Origin: Sialis fuliginosa
Taxonomy: Eukaryota; Arthropoda; Insecta; Megaloptera; Sialidae
NCBI GenBank assembly: GCA_961205875.1
Contig: OY540812.1
Coordinates: 12,338,001-12,402,000 of the forward strand
Reading direction: 5' to 3'
DNA length: 64,000 nt
Below the pieces are notes generated by a model. That model saw only the letters and a program-made list of their open reading frames with translations. It did no database searches and had not been told where the DNA came from. The translations under genes and the position numbers were made by a program. Positions 24,973-38,631 of the stretch are shown here, in pieces. Position 1 is the first letter of the stretch; each line of letters starts with the position of its first letter.

Positions 24973-27800
24973 TTTTAAATAAAAATGATGTACTTATAAA
25001 GTACAAAGAAAGTTAAATCAATACTAATACTCAACATTAAACAAAAATGATATTAACTGTAAAGCTGTAAGCTGTCTGATATAAAACATTTTATGTTTGA
25101 AGAAAAGTCGACAATTTTAAATTTATTTATTGTTCAAATGGCATTAAAGTCGCCATTAAAATGATTTGTGTTGAACTAAAAATACAGTATTAAAATTATT
25201 ACAGCTTACCTACGTTGTGTTTTTACATACAAGATCATAAAAATGAATAAACTATACAAAAATCTATTAACCACTGTTCACAATTCATTCGACTTCAATG
25301 GCCCTTTTACATTTCAAGAATTATTCAATTTTAATACAGAATTACGTTTTGAACATCACTTTATTTTACTCAATTAATATTTAATTGGCTGTTAAGTTAT
25401 TTATAGCTAAAATATACTTAGATTTATATATAGATAAACGATATAAAAAAAGCTATATCATTTTTAAAACCAAAAATATAAACAGATAAATTTAATGCGA
25501 AAAATATGAAGTATCGAAACTTTTTATAATGAGCATTAATAGTTAGATTTTATTGAAATGATAACTTTATCATTTCTTAAGAATGAAATGTAAATGTAAA
25601 AAGCTCATTTGAATACGAAGATAATACTACACACATAAATACGCAGCTATATAAATCTTCATTTCAATACATAAAATGAAACTTAAATAATAAAAAAAGT
25701 TATAGCAGAATCCACAAGAGAACGATATAAAAAGAGTAAGATCTTATATATTCAGTTAAAAAGAAGAGTGCAATGGGTCTATAAACGATCAAACAAAACG
25801 ATTATTGCCGTCTGAAAATAATTTGGAACAATAACTTTACCACTTTATTCAATCGCATAAAAAATCAAAGCAGTGTAGCGAAAAAATGATACACAATAAC
25901 ACAATAAAAGCGTTTTCATATAAATTCCTTCGAATGAGCAAAAACGGAGAGTTTATATAAAGCTTTTAGCGACATCCGAAAACATAAGAATCCTGTCGAG
26001 GACAAAGCTAAAAAACGAGTTTTAAGAAACTTGCCAAGTTTTATGTCCTTTATCCTTCATACGCAGCATAGAAATAGATCCATTCAATAAAAAACAAAGA
26101 TGAATGTACAGCAGTTTGCATAAAGGCATAAGAGCATCTTTGTCAGATATCGAAATGCACGTTTTCATAAAAAGAAAGAACATATATACTGTACTCAATT
26201 CAATACGATATCAGTATCTTTGTTACGCTTTCTGAGCAAATATTCAAATTGGAAGTATGGAAAAAGAGAAGTGTTTGTCTACTTGGGCGGAAGATTAAGG
26301 TTTTCTCTATCTCACAATATTGGATTATTTAAATGAGGTGAAGAGAGACGTGCTACATCGAATATTGACTGTAAAACGGGATAAAATATTTATACAGTGA
26401 ATTAAACAGCGTTGCTCTATCTCTGTTGTTTGCATATTATGCATAAAATTTTATAACGCAAATATAATTCAAAAATTTATTATTTTTCCTCAAGTACCTA
26501 CTCTATGTGTATTCTGGAAAATAAAAGAATGTGCATTATACATATTATATAAGCAGTGCACGCCAGTTCATGATAAATAAATTTCTTTAATGTCAACCCA
26601 TGTTGTAAATATATGTGCTAGTAATAAATTATTTTTAAAGTAAGTTACGTATAATTTATATAAAATTACATTAGAAATGGATTTAGCATTTAATGTACAT
26701 TACTTACATAAGTAAAAATTCGACTTTATTATCTGTCAAACTAAAATTCACTAAAAGAGATTATATTATTATACGTTTGAGATATTTTCAGTTATTATTG
26801 CAGATAATACAATCGTATTGTACTTGTAATTGATTACGAGTAGAATTTCCGCACGCAATAATTTTTCAATATACAATGATCTTAAAATATAAAAAGAAAA
26901 CGCAAAGAGAAAATACAGCCACCACAAAAACGAACAATGAAAAGAAAATGATGGCAGGATATCTTTCGACAACTTTGTGAATCGCAGCATTTTATTCCGC
27001 AATTTTGTTCCAGAATAGTGAATTATTTAAATGGAAACGCGGAAAACTCCGGGTTTACTACAAGTTTATGATGATGTTTTTCGTGGCCCGAGAAACACGA
27101 AATACGTTTAATGATATTCTCATTGTCAAATGTATATACGCTTATTCTCTCTCACTGTTTTGCGCTATGGTGATTATATTTTAAAAGCAAAACTGCTAAA
27201 TTAATTTCAACTTTCTCTGAAATTGTTTTAAAGTTTTAAACGATGTTTTTGTTAAACACCGCTTATACGAACTTTGAATACTGAATAAAAAGTAATTGTT
27301 TTCTAGATAAAAGATTATATTCTTAAAATGTTTTGCACATTTGTGTAAAATATTCATACACAATATTAATCAAAACAACCATTTCAAATTTATTACAAAC
27401 TTATGATTTATTAAGTTTAAATTTCAAAGAGGTAAATTATATATAATATCATTAATAAAGAAACAATTCACAATAAAACGTTGAAAATATAAAAACTACA
27501 ACTAAATATGATTGATTTTTTTTAAGTTATTCAACATTTATATACAAAATAATATAAGTGAATAATAAAAATAACAAATTGTATTGGAACATAAAAAAAT
27601 AAAATAACATTTTAAGTCACATATTTTAAACAATCAGTATTGTTTCGTGGAAAATAAAATGAAACTGCATATTTTATCTATATCAAAAAAGTAAGTCATA
27701 TAGATAATCCTACGCACATATTTTGCATGCTTTTAATTTATACCCTACAATTATAATCAATTAAACATCCTAAAGAACCAAGAACTTTATACAATTCTTA
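24973..27800. other. AT-rich intron DNA
   Basis: No gene or bounded repeat recognised. Open frames such as 26769-27002 on the minus strand lack domains and splice context. Confidence 0.4.
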
Positions 27801-28109
27801 TGTCCGGAATTATAAAGGAGCTAGCAAATTTGCTAGCTAGCAAGCACTTTCAAATGGGGTATTAATTCTGTGATAGTATCTATGCATTAGCTATGGAATT
27901 TAGAGCAGTGATACTTCAACTTATTGTAACAGTTGGCGACACTGACCGTACAAAATAATTTTCATAATATTGCCACTGTTTTAATACCGTTGGTGTTGTC
28001 AAACATTTCATGAAACTTAAGGAGAACTGTCAGATGTATAGGTTAGAAACCTCATTTGAAAGTGCTTTCTAGCTAGCAAATTTTGTTAGCTCGTTTATAA
28101 TACCGGACA
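27801..28109. mobile_element. PIF/Harbinger-like MITE with TTA target site
   Basis: About 60-bp TIRs: TGTCCGGAATTATAAAGGAG at the left and TGTCCGGTATTATAAACGAG read from the right, both continuing to AGCACTTTCAAATG. Flanked by TTA at 27798-27800 and 28110-28112. Three-base TWA duplication is the Harbinger habit. It includes the 18-bp perfect palindrome GCTAGCAAATTTGCTAGC. 309 bp. Confidence 0.82.
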
Positions 28110-28434
28110 TTATAATTTTTTTATTATTTGTACCGTAGGGCCAACACACTTATATTATATATTATAGCGAACATAATACACGGTTATATTGAATACACAA
28201 ATTTTCAAAGTTAATTATCTTTGTAATTAAGGCCTATGAGATCAAATTGTTGGACACGTGTCTTTTTATTTTTGCTCTAGTTTGACATACCACAAGCTCA
28301 TTGAAATTCTCATGGACCGTGCTGTTGCTTCCCCTTGTGAATGTTTTTTGTAATTAGTGACAATTTCAATATTTTTTTAGAAAAACGCTGTATCGTCACA
28401 ACTATACCTACGACATAAATATACACGACATTCA

Positions 28435-28660
28435 GTGCGTGTTATACAATGTGGGTCAAGAGCATGTTTGCGCGACTCTCGGGAGAGAACGCGTGCGACG
28501 CCCCTGCTTGCCGTCGCGGCGGCGGCAGTGCGACCACTCGACACGGTTTCGAGGACGCCCCACTCGACGTGTGTTGACATGTCCATTCTCTTGTCGTCAC
28601 ACTCCTCCTCGTCACCACCGTGTGCTGGGGACTCGGTGCGCGCACACACACACTCCACTC
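28435..28660. promoter_or_regulatory. Isolated CpG-rich islet in large intron
   Basis: Sharp CpG-rich block in AT-rich intron, open in several frames on both strands for about 90 codons. That is common in GC-rich islands, because stop codons are AT-rich. The minus-strand frame contains an acidic run (DEEECDDKR) near ESPAHGGD, but I find no convincing acceptor/donor pair, so I do not call it an exon. It could be a regulatory element, an unrecognised tay exon or an alternative first exon. Confidence 0.25.
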
Positions 28661-31137
28661 ACGAGTATCATTTTACATGTATCAAAGACATCATTCTGCA
28701 CTACAATATCTTCAAGTTAATGTTTATTCTGTTTAATTGATTATTTATTATAAATCATATTTTCATTATGTTACATTATCGTAATATAAACCTTCAAAAC
28801 GGTTCTACTTTAACCAAATTATTGCAAAAAGTGAGAGAAGAAAAAGTATTGAAAATTTTCTCAATTTTAAGCAATAATTTTCAACATCGATATACATATG
28901 AGCTGCTAATACCTAATTATACAATCTTACAAAATACTCGTACTATTTTTGTAGACATATTAACGTAGGTACATAATTTTGAAAATGGAGTTTAGGGGAG
29001 CTATTAATTATAGCACATTAGTAACTCGACTAATTCTGAATTAAATGTTTGTAAAAAAATTAATTAATTTCTTATTTAGAATACCTATTTTGAAAATAAG
29101 AAAAGCTGAAATTTAAAAGCAATGATAGTAAAGAAGCATTACGGCTTCACCCAAGACCGGCTTAAGTTACAGAACGAGACTTTTGTGATTACAATATTCA
29201 CAACGAGACCGCCCGAGACTGAGCCTTATCTCGTCACGGATAAAAAGTAAATATATAAAATACTATGACTTTTAGGGTGGTTTTCACCGCTTCAATAACT
29301 TAATAAGATTCAATTGAACTACAAATGTACCAAGTGTTGGAAACGTTGTTCCAACAGTAGCAAAGTAGCCTTAGAAAAATAAAAAATGTAAGTTTGCTTT
29401 GTAAAACAAAAAATACAATACAATAAAAATTTTATATTCAACAACACATTTGTGTCAGTGAATAATTTATATAAAAAATATCTTCAATTGAAGAATAAAA
29501 TACAAATGTTAATGTATTTACAAAACATTTGATCTCATTTGAGTAAAGACAACATTTGTTGTCAACTAAAAATACTTGCAGTGATAAAATTGAACCAGCG
29601 ACAAAATACTTGAATACAGTGTTGATGCATTTGCACTAACACCAAGTCTTATCAAAATTAGTGAGATAATACTTGCAACGTTAACTTTTTAGACGATAAA
29701 AGTTACAAAATTTCGAAAATTTCAAAACCCCTAATCCAATTAGCACGAAAACTAATAGGTCTAGAGTATTCACTGAGACAAACATTTTTCCCAAAAATAA
29801 TTCAGATCGGTGCATTTTTACAGTAGTACCGTGAATGAAAGAAAATTCTATATCCAGATACACGCACAGCCACCGTGTGGAAAACAACTTTTCTTTACGT
29901 TTTGAAGTTAATACAATCTGAATCTGTCATTATCTCGGGCACGATTTTTCGACGGTATTGCAAAACTTCCATTTCTTTCAGAACATGGAAGTAAAATTAC
30001 TAAATAAAATAAGCATATAAAAAACTGCCTATCTATTCAAAACGTCAACCAATATCCATTTCATCGTACTTGCATAACAAAACCATATTTTAATAACGTC
30101 TTGTCTCACAGACTTCATAAAAGATTTGCATCGGTCCCTTGCACATCATAGACTGTTTTACAAATCGAACAACCCAACCACAAAGATATAAACAGAGACA
30201 ACGAAGAAGGTGTTGATCGAGTCGGGAGCGCTTCAATGCGCTACCACTAGTTTTCAAAGCATGTCTAGATGGACGTATAGCAAGCAGTAAGATACTTATC
30301 TATAGGTCAAAAGATCAGCATGCTGCTTCAAAGCTTAAAGCTCTTCCGGCACAGAGCTTGATGTGAACTCTTTTCAATCGGTTTTGTATGCATGACAAGT
30401 TTATTATAAACAACTTACTTCGCATTCATTAAAATTGTATGCGCGTATAAATGAGAAGTTTCTGATTAAAACCATTGATATACCTACTTGTTCAGAATAC
30501 ATAAAAGGAGTTTCTATTTATTTTTCGTATCAACTATATATCAGAGAGATTGTAATTAAATTATATTTTAATTTACTAGCGTATTATTATTATATTTCTC
30601 ATTTCGTTTTTGCATATTTTTATATACATATTGTAATTAACAGTTACAGTGCTAACAGTTAACAATAGAAAAGTAAATAATTTTCAACTCTAATTAAACC
30701 GATTCTAAATTGAATATTTCATATTATGAATTCGAAACGGCTATAACATTTATATAGATACTTTAATTATGTATTGTAGGTAATGATATTATTATTATTT
30801 TAAGAGGCAATTTTACACAATTTAGTCTGAAAATGTGGTAAGAATTTATATTGCATTAATATTTCTCCACTGTTTTAAAATTATCATTTTCAACTGTCAT
30901 ATACTTAACGACTCACTTAATATCGACTTAAAACGAACATTTATTAAACTAGGCACGAAAACTATAAAAATATGACATCAACAGCTGAACAGTTAACCAC
31001 AATGCTGGGACTTGTGGAATTGTCATTAATGCATACAATAATGATGTGTAATTTCAATTACTAAAACAGTTTACTATCGCCATTAATATATATTACTCGT
31101 AATATGAGGCAATGAGTATGGTATGTATTTCATACCA
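28661..31137. other. AT-rich intron DNA
   Basis: No gene recognised. GAGAC/CTCGT-rich sequence at about 29190-29245 resembles that at 38418-38515 and may be a decayed repeat. A less AT-rich patch is at 30200-30370. Confidence 0.4.
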
Positions 31138-31660
31138 TTATACCTGGCACCAGTTATGCACGCTATAGGAGCAAAGTTTACTGTTTTTGTAATTGACGGG
31201 CTTCTTTTTAGCAATTCTCATGCTCATGTTACTAATAACACAAGTAACTCTTTATTTAAACAATTTAATTACCAAAGTCCGCAAATATAGTTCATTTTTT
31301 TAAATTATAGGATATAATGGATAAAGTGAAACCAGTAATGAGCATGCAGTGATGGACACTTGTTAATGATTACAAAATGATAAATATTACGACACAAAAT
31401 ATATAAAAGAAAGAATCGTCAAATTGGAAATAATGTAAAGCAGTTTATATGATAATATAATAATTAATAAATAAATTATATTAAGAATTAGTTTAAATAT
31501 CCACCATTTTGACACCTATAGACCGATTGTCATCAAATCACACTGTAAGACAGATAAATGTATATAGATTAATATTCAGAAATTGTAGTAATCAAATATC
31601 AACAAATATTTCTAATTCAGTACATTTAATTAAAGAATAGCCAAGACTGGTGTCAGTATA
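31138..31660. mobile_element. MITE family M2 copy 3
   Basis: Left CTGGCACCAGTTATGCACGC and right AAGACTGGTGTCAGTATA. The interior is collinear with the 21734 copy, including GACACCTATAGACCGATTG and CACTGTAAGACAGATAAATG. Same orientation as both others; the termini are more diverged. Confidence 0.8.
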
Positions 31661-32356
31661 TAGCTCTAGAAATTAAACATGGAATGATATGGAAAGTTAT
31701 AATTTATACAACAAAATCTGAACATTACTTAATAATATTCAAAATTTATTCATTCTGTATTCACAAAATGAACGAACAAACAATTTTAAACATAAGTGTA
31801 ACACTGACCGACGCCTACACAAGCGAATTAAAACGTCAACAAAGGCGTGAAACGAAAACCTAAAGAAACCAGCCGGAAACGTACCGTACTTAGAGCGCTC
31901 TCGCTCCAGGAAACCCCGGAGTAGTAGTGGTCGCGATGTTATTGAATTAAGCCACGCTAAGTAGCTTAGGATGTGTGTGAGCTGACACGAATTAACATCA
32001 CAGCGTTGTTTGTTTAACCCTTTCGTGGGTTTTGAGCGGAATAGTGAAGTTCTAGTTTAAGTTTAAAATGTATTCAAAAATGATCTAGCGATTACTAGGT
32101 AAATAATCATTCCGTTAATTGATCCAATCATAAATGTAAAAAATAAAAATCAGTCTCGTATAAAAATATATATATCTTAACCTAATATCAAAGCAATATG
32201 TATATTAATTAATATACTTAGTATTTATAATGAACTAAATATACATCGTGGCAATTATATTCTGATACAAATAAAAACGCTAAAATATTAAATTTATAAT
32301 AAAATTTCAGATAAGTTTTTATTCAATTCTTAAAGTACACATATGTATTGAAAATT

Positions 32357-32931
32357 TATAATAAGTGTTTGGGAATAACTCCTCCTTTAACTTTGATAAT
32401 TAGCTTCAATCTTCTTCCAAAGTTATGGCAAGCAGCACGCACTGTTTCCATTGGCATTTTGTCTCAAATTTTGAAAATAGCTGTAAATTTGAGAATTTGT
32501 AATCTGAGAGCTTAGCAACATATATGACCATACAAAATAAGATTGAATAATGTTTGCTGTGTGAAATCAATAATAATCATCTCTAAATAAAGTTTTGGCA
32601 TTTTACATGACATTTTTTTCAATACTTCTTTCAAATAGTATTTTGCATTGATTTTTACGCCTTTTTCAATAAAAATTAAGACTAATTTGCCTCTTGGGCT
32701 AATGGGCCGCCAACCATGATCGACGCAGTATTCTATTCTAGAATCTTGGAACGTGTCTTTTGTCTTCCGGAATATCCTCATTCCTAACAGACCAAACTCT
32801 GCCATACTGAGAGTTGTGGGAATGCTCCAAAACGAAAAATTTCTCATCAGGACTAATTTAAATTGCATAATTGTTTTAAATGATTGTTTTGTAAATAATA
32901 GGTTGCTAAAATAACGCCAATAACTGTACAT
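32357..32931 (-). pseudogene. Degenerate mariner-like transposase (C-terminal half)
   Basis: The minus-strand open stretch at 32931-32512 contains LVLIFIEKGVKINAKYYLKE, closely matching mariner transposases of the type FIEKGVKINAKYY. After a stop, the same frame continues with MPMETVRAACHNFGRRLK and LIIKVKGGVIPKHLL, matching the mariner C-terminus (RRLK-V-KGG). The catalytic QQD region appears as TQQT, so the acidic residue is lost. The N-terminal half and TIRs were not recognised. It differs from the relic at 10.7 kb and is a separate family. Confidence 0.8.
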
Positions 32932-35344
32932 CGTCGATAAAGAGTTATATCAGAATATAATTGTCACGGTGTAAGCCCATACTAAATTTGAAGTAAAAAC
33001 TAGTTACAAACATTAATTTAGAAGCATTACTAACGTTATTGAAAGGGTTAAAATACAGACAAGTGTGTTAAATGCATTTTCCTGTTGTATTGTTATTGAG
33101 TGATAATAGTAATCCTCAAACATTCGCCTATGAATTGTCTAATTACTGTGTAACTCCATTTAAACCAGTCAATTTATTGATTAATATAATTGATTCTATT
33201 AGTATATGTAAATGCTACTTAATATGATAATCTCGATTGAATGAAGCTTATGAGCGGATTTCAGTCGTACATTGTACATAAACATGTATTACATATATAT
33301 ATATGTATTACAAAGGTATATATATTTTTTTAAATTCGTGTTATCTTCATTGAAATGTACAATTCCGAAGACTAAATAAATCTATAGAGTACTGAAAAGA
33401 TAATATTGATAATACCATATAACGGTAAGAAAATGTGTTATTTATTTTTAGGTAAATACAAACAAAACACAATAATAAAAAACACATGACGGTTTCGAAT
33501 AATATGACTACAGTTGCTTACAAAAAATGTACAAAAACATCAAGTTTAAGCACAAAAGAAAAAAACAACAGATAATGAAATAATCGGGATTGCGTATAAA
33601 CTACGTCGGACGACTAATACCCCCCCCCCCCCCCCGAAAACCACATGGTCGTTTAACGTTATCGATTCACAAGCCCGTAATAAAAGCAAATATGATGTTG
33701 ATCTCGTACAATAAAGCGAGCGTCTTTAATATGTACAAGAACTGCAGGGTTGGGAAAAACGCGAGTTTTTGTTAACATTATCTGATTTTCTTACGATTCC
33801 TATCAATCAATATTTACTTATATGTAATATGCATTCCATTTTAAATTTATACAAAAAATAAAACAGCAAATATAACGTTCTTAAGATTTTTTTGATTTTT
33901 GTTAAATATGACAAACTGCACGTATTCAAATTAATTATTTTAATTCTATTACCGTTTTATTAGACAACAGGATGATGGAAATAGTAATAATAATTCTAAT
34001 ATAAAATACTAACAATCAATATATTATTCAAAACAAAAAAGCTAGAAATTAATGAGAATTTTTCTTAGGAAGACAATTAGATGACGGGGTGCCCTAAGAA
34101 GAATTAACAATATGCAGCGGCAGAAAGGGGTGGGGATTAAGTGTACGTCGCGACGTATAATCGTTTTATGACTAACACGTTTTTGTGGGGGCGTGTGGAG
34201 AAGTTATTTATAATGTGTTAAGTAAAATCTTTTTCAAACTTCTGTCATATCCACATCAAAAGATATTTAATGGTGTGGAAACATTTTATTTGTTTTATAG
34301 CAGGAGCTCATTTTTCGTCTGCCACGCACAAAAATAGAAAAGAATAATAAATAATAAAGGATTTACGGTATTTTAATACTCTTTTTTATCCAAGTTGAAA
34401 AAGCATTCTAGTGGATTTTCATGTATCGGATAAGTTAATTTTATATTTATGTGTTTATTTGACTTATTTCAATCTATTATATTTAAAAAAAGGTGATTTT
34501 ACATTGCTGCTTGGTGCCAAATTCAGCGAAGGTAATTAATTATTGAATAATTTTAATAAATACCGACTGTTTGAAATCGGATTATTGTAAGGTAATATTT
34601 TAGTACAATTTTATTTTAAGATAAGAACAATCTTTATATGAAACCGTTAGTAGCCAGACCCGGCGGACCAAATTTCGTTAAAATCGGTTCAGTGGTTCAA
34701 AATTTATCTGTGTGACAAGGATTCAAGGGACAGGCACGGACCGAAAAGTGTTTGTTTTGACTTAAAAAGGAGATTTTGAAATCAGAAATCAAACATGTTT
34801 CTACTTTTAAAAATGATTACTATCTTTTGTAGAAGTAATAAGAATAAACATATCATATTGTTAATTTACTATTCACTCATTCGCATTTCATTTTAAAAAC
34901 GAACTTACATTTATCATAAAATTATATTTACTTTTGAAATAAAAACAATACATTTCCTTGAGCAAGACTAATTAAAAAAAAACTCGTTTAAACAGAAGTA
35001 AGCTTTTTATTTTGTTGGATTCATAATTGTGTTTAATCAATTGAAATATTAATTAATTCGTTGATGTAATTTAAAAAACATTTTGTAAATAAACCGAACA
35101 CCTGAGGCGATTTTATTGAATAAATAAATGCGAGTTATTATGTCTATAATTGATGTTGATTATACAGGGAGCTTTTGAAGTTTATGTCCGATTTGTAACA
35201 ATTTAATGTCCGTCTTGTTTTGCATATAAAACAATAGCTTATTCTACATCTACAAATAGATCACGATACCTATCTATCACAGATTTGAGATAAATGTGGT
35301 CTGATAGAGAGAGATAGAGATGCGTCGCGTGCCTTCATCTCGCG
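32932..35344. other. AT-rich intron DNA
   Basis: No gene seen. AAATCGGTTCAGTGGTTCA at about 34680 is a phrase common in lepidopteran repeats, but no element boundaries are visible. Confidence 0.35.
33620..33635. repeat. Homopolymer C tract (16 bp)
   Basis: Sixteen uninterrupted C residues in AT-rich DNA, preceded by ACTAATA and followed by GAAAA. Confidence 0.95.
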
Positions 35345-35358
35345 GTTGTCATGACAAC
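35345..35358. promoter_or_regulatory. Perfect palindromic X-box-like site (RFX-type)
   Basis: GTTGTCATGACAAC is a perfect 14-bp palindrome and fits the RFX X-box pattern of two GTTNYC half sites facing each other over AT. It sits in a locally G+C-richer stretch of the large tay intron (about 35310-35370). Binding by an RFX factor is inference, since one site could arise by chance. Confidence 0.35.
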
Positions 35359-35780
35359 GCTCCCCGTTCCCGTTCAACATAGTGGGAGAGGTGATAGAGA
35401 AAGAGAGGTAGAATAACTGCCAGAGAGAGACCAAACACAGGGCCGGAAAACAATATAAAAACACTGGAAAAAATATAATATAGTACTACACAACAGCAAA
35501 CACATTGCTTTGAGTTTTATAAGCGCGCTGTTGTATGAAGTATATAAACATTAACATCCGTTATATGATTTACAACGGATGAATTCGTATGAATAAAATT
35601 TAATTATGTGGTTTATAGTTAATACTTTATCTGAAGCAGTTGCATGCTTAGAGCTAAATCTTCTTTTTATTTATACAATTAAATTAGTAAAATGTACAGG
35701 TTCTCGATAGTGGTTATTAAGACATAAAACTAATAAAAACATTGTAACTAATAGTAAGTAATTCTGTGTCATAAAAATAA

Positions 35781-36279
35781 TCTTAAGATATATAATAAAA
35801 TGGCAATGTTTGTGAGCTTGTTCTTTGTTAGAAATTACTGACCCGATTTGGATAAAACTTTTACGATTTCTCAATTAACGCTGGTGCTGTATAATCACAC
35901 TATCACAAAAGGTGATTGAGCAGTGAATAAATACGTTGCGCAGGTCGATAAAAAAAACTAAACGAGCATGACATACCTACTCCTGGCTTGACTATGAGAT
36001 TTATCAAAATTGTGTATTGAAATTTATGTAAGGTTCAATTAGATCTACAAGTCCAGACTACAAATTCGCAAAAATCTATATTTAGTAGATACCTCGCTAC
36101 GAACTTTTATTTAATACAACGTGGGTGACAAGTGTATTACTGAAGTATTCACTGGTAAGATATTTTTCAATTGGATCATATATAATGCAATATGTTGACA
36201 AAAAAAAAACAGTTAGGCATGATTACTTTATGTTTAATTGAATTAACCTCCCAGGATAACACCGGGTCCAATACGCTAG
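35781..36279 (+). mobile_element. Non-autonomous Helitron
   Basis: Begins TCTTAAGATATATAATAAAA after an A and ends ACACCGGGTCCAATACGCTAG minus its first base, before a T. The 5' region (TGGCAATGTTTGTGAGCTTG, ACTGACCCGATTTGGATAAA) is Helitron-like, and the 3' end closely resembles those at 24972 and 43224. 499 bp, non-coding. Confidence 0.75.
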
Positions 36280-38631
36280 TAAAAAATAAAATAAAATATA
36301 TAAACAGCTAAAAACATTAAAAATAAAACACATACAAAATAAAATCAGGTCCTGCCCATAGAGAGAAAAAGGGTAGCCGATGATGGAAATATATGAGAGT
36401 GTGCAAGAGGCAAAGAAATTCAGTTAACAGGCTCGTCGCAGAATGATTCAGCTTGATTAAATGATGATTGTCGAAGCGCTTTTCACCAGATTTATTGCTT
36501 ATCCGTTTAATCCTATTTGTATTGTTTTTAAACGGCACAACACTACCACCCTACATCTATCTGTCTCTCTCTCTCTCTGTTCTATACCCACATATGTACA
36601 CACAAGTTCAAATAATATGTTTCGGTTGACGTAACGAATAAGTGGTTACACCATTTATAATTCACCGCACGCTGTTTGTTTTAGATAATTCAATTTCATA
36701 AACAGGGGAAACATTTAATTATCAGATTTAACCAATTAAAAAGTATGCTTCAACGAGACCAATAAATATTTATTTTACAGATTTGTAAAGGCATTTTTGG
36801 ATTTTTTAAATGATATATACTCTGTGTATTCCGTTTTTTTATGGTTAAAAGATATTACGATAAACTTATATGCACATTTTATTTTAATAAAACATTAAAT
36901 CATTAATTTTTACTAATGTAAGAAAAAATATTCCTGCTTTTGATTGCAATTCACGCGATACTAATAAAATTAAATGTTTGTATAATCTATAAATTATATT
37001 TTATATTTCAGTATCGTTATCTAAATTAAGCGATCAAAATATATAATCGCTGTAATCAAAACTGACAGATTTTTAATTTCATTTGAAAGCTTTTAACAGT
37101 TGATTCAGCATTGGTATTTCATCGTTATTAAAAGAGTAAACATTATAACAAATGCTCTTTCTACGTAAACACAAAAATGAAAATTCCTGAAAACAACACT
37201 CAATCATACAGAGTGTTTGTTTAATATATTATTATTATTACTAATTGCACGTCGATTAACACATGTTTTTCATTTTAACAGTGAATATTTTTGTCGATAT
37301 TAATTTTAACGTTAAAAAAAATACAGCAAAATTATTTAAAGTCTTATTAAATAAACTGATGTGGTGGCCGTCAAATTATTTTCAGAATATAATATTTTTA
37401 AAATTGTTTAGAAATTATAAATAATAATATTATCTAGAACTTTGATTTTAAATATTTTCAATTACGCACCTTTATAATAATTATTAGAAAAATTAAAAAA
37501 ATGTCATGTCAACATCTGTTTTTGGTTTGATTTGGAAGTGCTCTTTAAAAATAACGGTTGAACATCCATCTACATACACAAAAACTTCAACTTTAAAATT
37601 CCAAACCTACAGGTAGAGGTTAAAGCAGACCCGCATTAAGGTACCCAAAGGCCAAAACTTGGTAATGAAAGTTAAAAGAAAATGTTTCAATTCAAAACAT
37701 TTTCTTTGGATTAAAAAAGTAAAAGCGCCAAATTATTCTAATTGAAATCTATATTTTGACACTACACAATACTACACATGTCTTAGTAAAAAATATCTAA
37801 CTTTAGTTCTTTGGCGCCCCCTCAATATTTTAACATAAAAATAGTTGATCAAAAAAACTTAAACAAGTTTTTTTAAATGAAAGCGTTGTCATCTATTATT
37901 ATTTTTCACGAACATTATACAAGTACAGTGAGTGATTTTTAGAACATTCTGTACCTACAAACCTTTTGTAAAATTAACAGTGAACATGACAAAAGCTCAC
38001 TGAAACGGGGCATTACGTTTTAGTATTTTACCGTTTTAATTAAGTCCTTTTGTAACTTCAGCCAACAATTACGAATTGCGACGTTTTTGTATAGAGCAAT
38101 ATCACGATAAATCAGGTATAAACAATTCACGATTAATTAAATAAAGGTCGATGTAAATTATAGAAATTCATATATTAGTGCATAATAACCCAGAATAATT
38201 ATCTCATTTGATTTTTATTAATGATTTTAAATTTAATCATCGCCCTTTTGCACATTACATTTATAATTCATTTACTTTTTTCATTAACGTTTTAATTTAT
38301 TCTCAAATGTTTTGAATCTACATATTTACATTTTAACATATTTTATCTTTCCTTTTTTTATTAATCTAGATTTTGATTTTCATGTACACACTTTTATATT
38401 TCCTATAAATTTCGGTAAGTCTCGTCTCGTCTCAGTGTCGGATTTTACAACTGAGTCTTGCCTCGGTTTTGTCTCATTCACGTAACTGACCCCGATAAAA
38501 GTCTCGTCTCACACTCAGTGTAAAGCTCTAATCTATAATTAATACGTGAACATTGATAATTGTCGTACGTTTTTTTAGTATTTATTATAAAAGGAGGTGA
38601 ATAAAACTTATATCATTCGAAAGGTACTGTA
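36280..38631. other. AT-rich intron DNA
   Basis: Includes a CT microsatellite near 36560-36580. GAGAC-rich sequence at 38414-38520 resembles 29190-29245. No gene was recognised. Confidence 0.35.

Noticed and set aside
28377-28740. Overlapping 93-101-codon frames on both strands
   Set aside because: GC-rich islet lowers stop-codon frequency. No domain and no convincing splice sites, so kept only as a CpG-rich islet.
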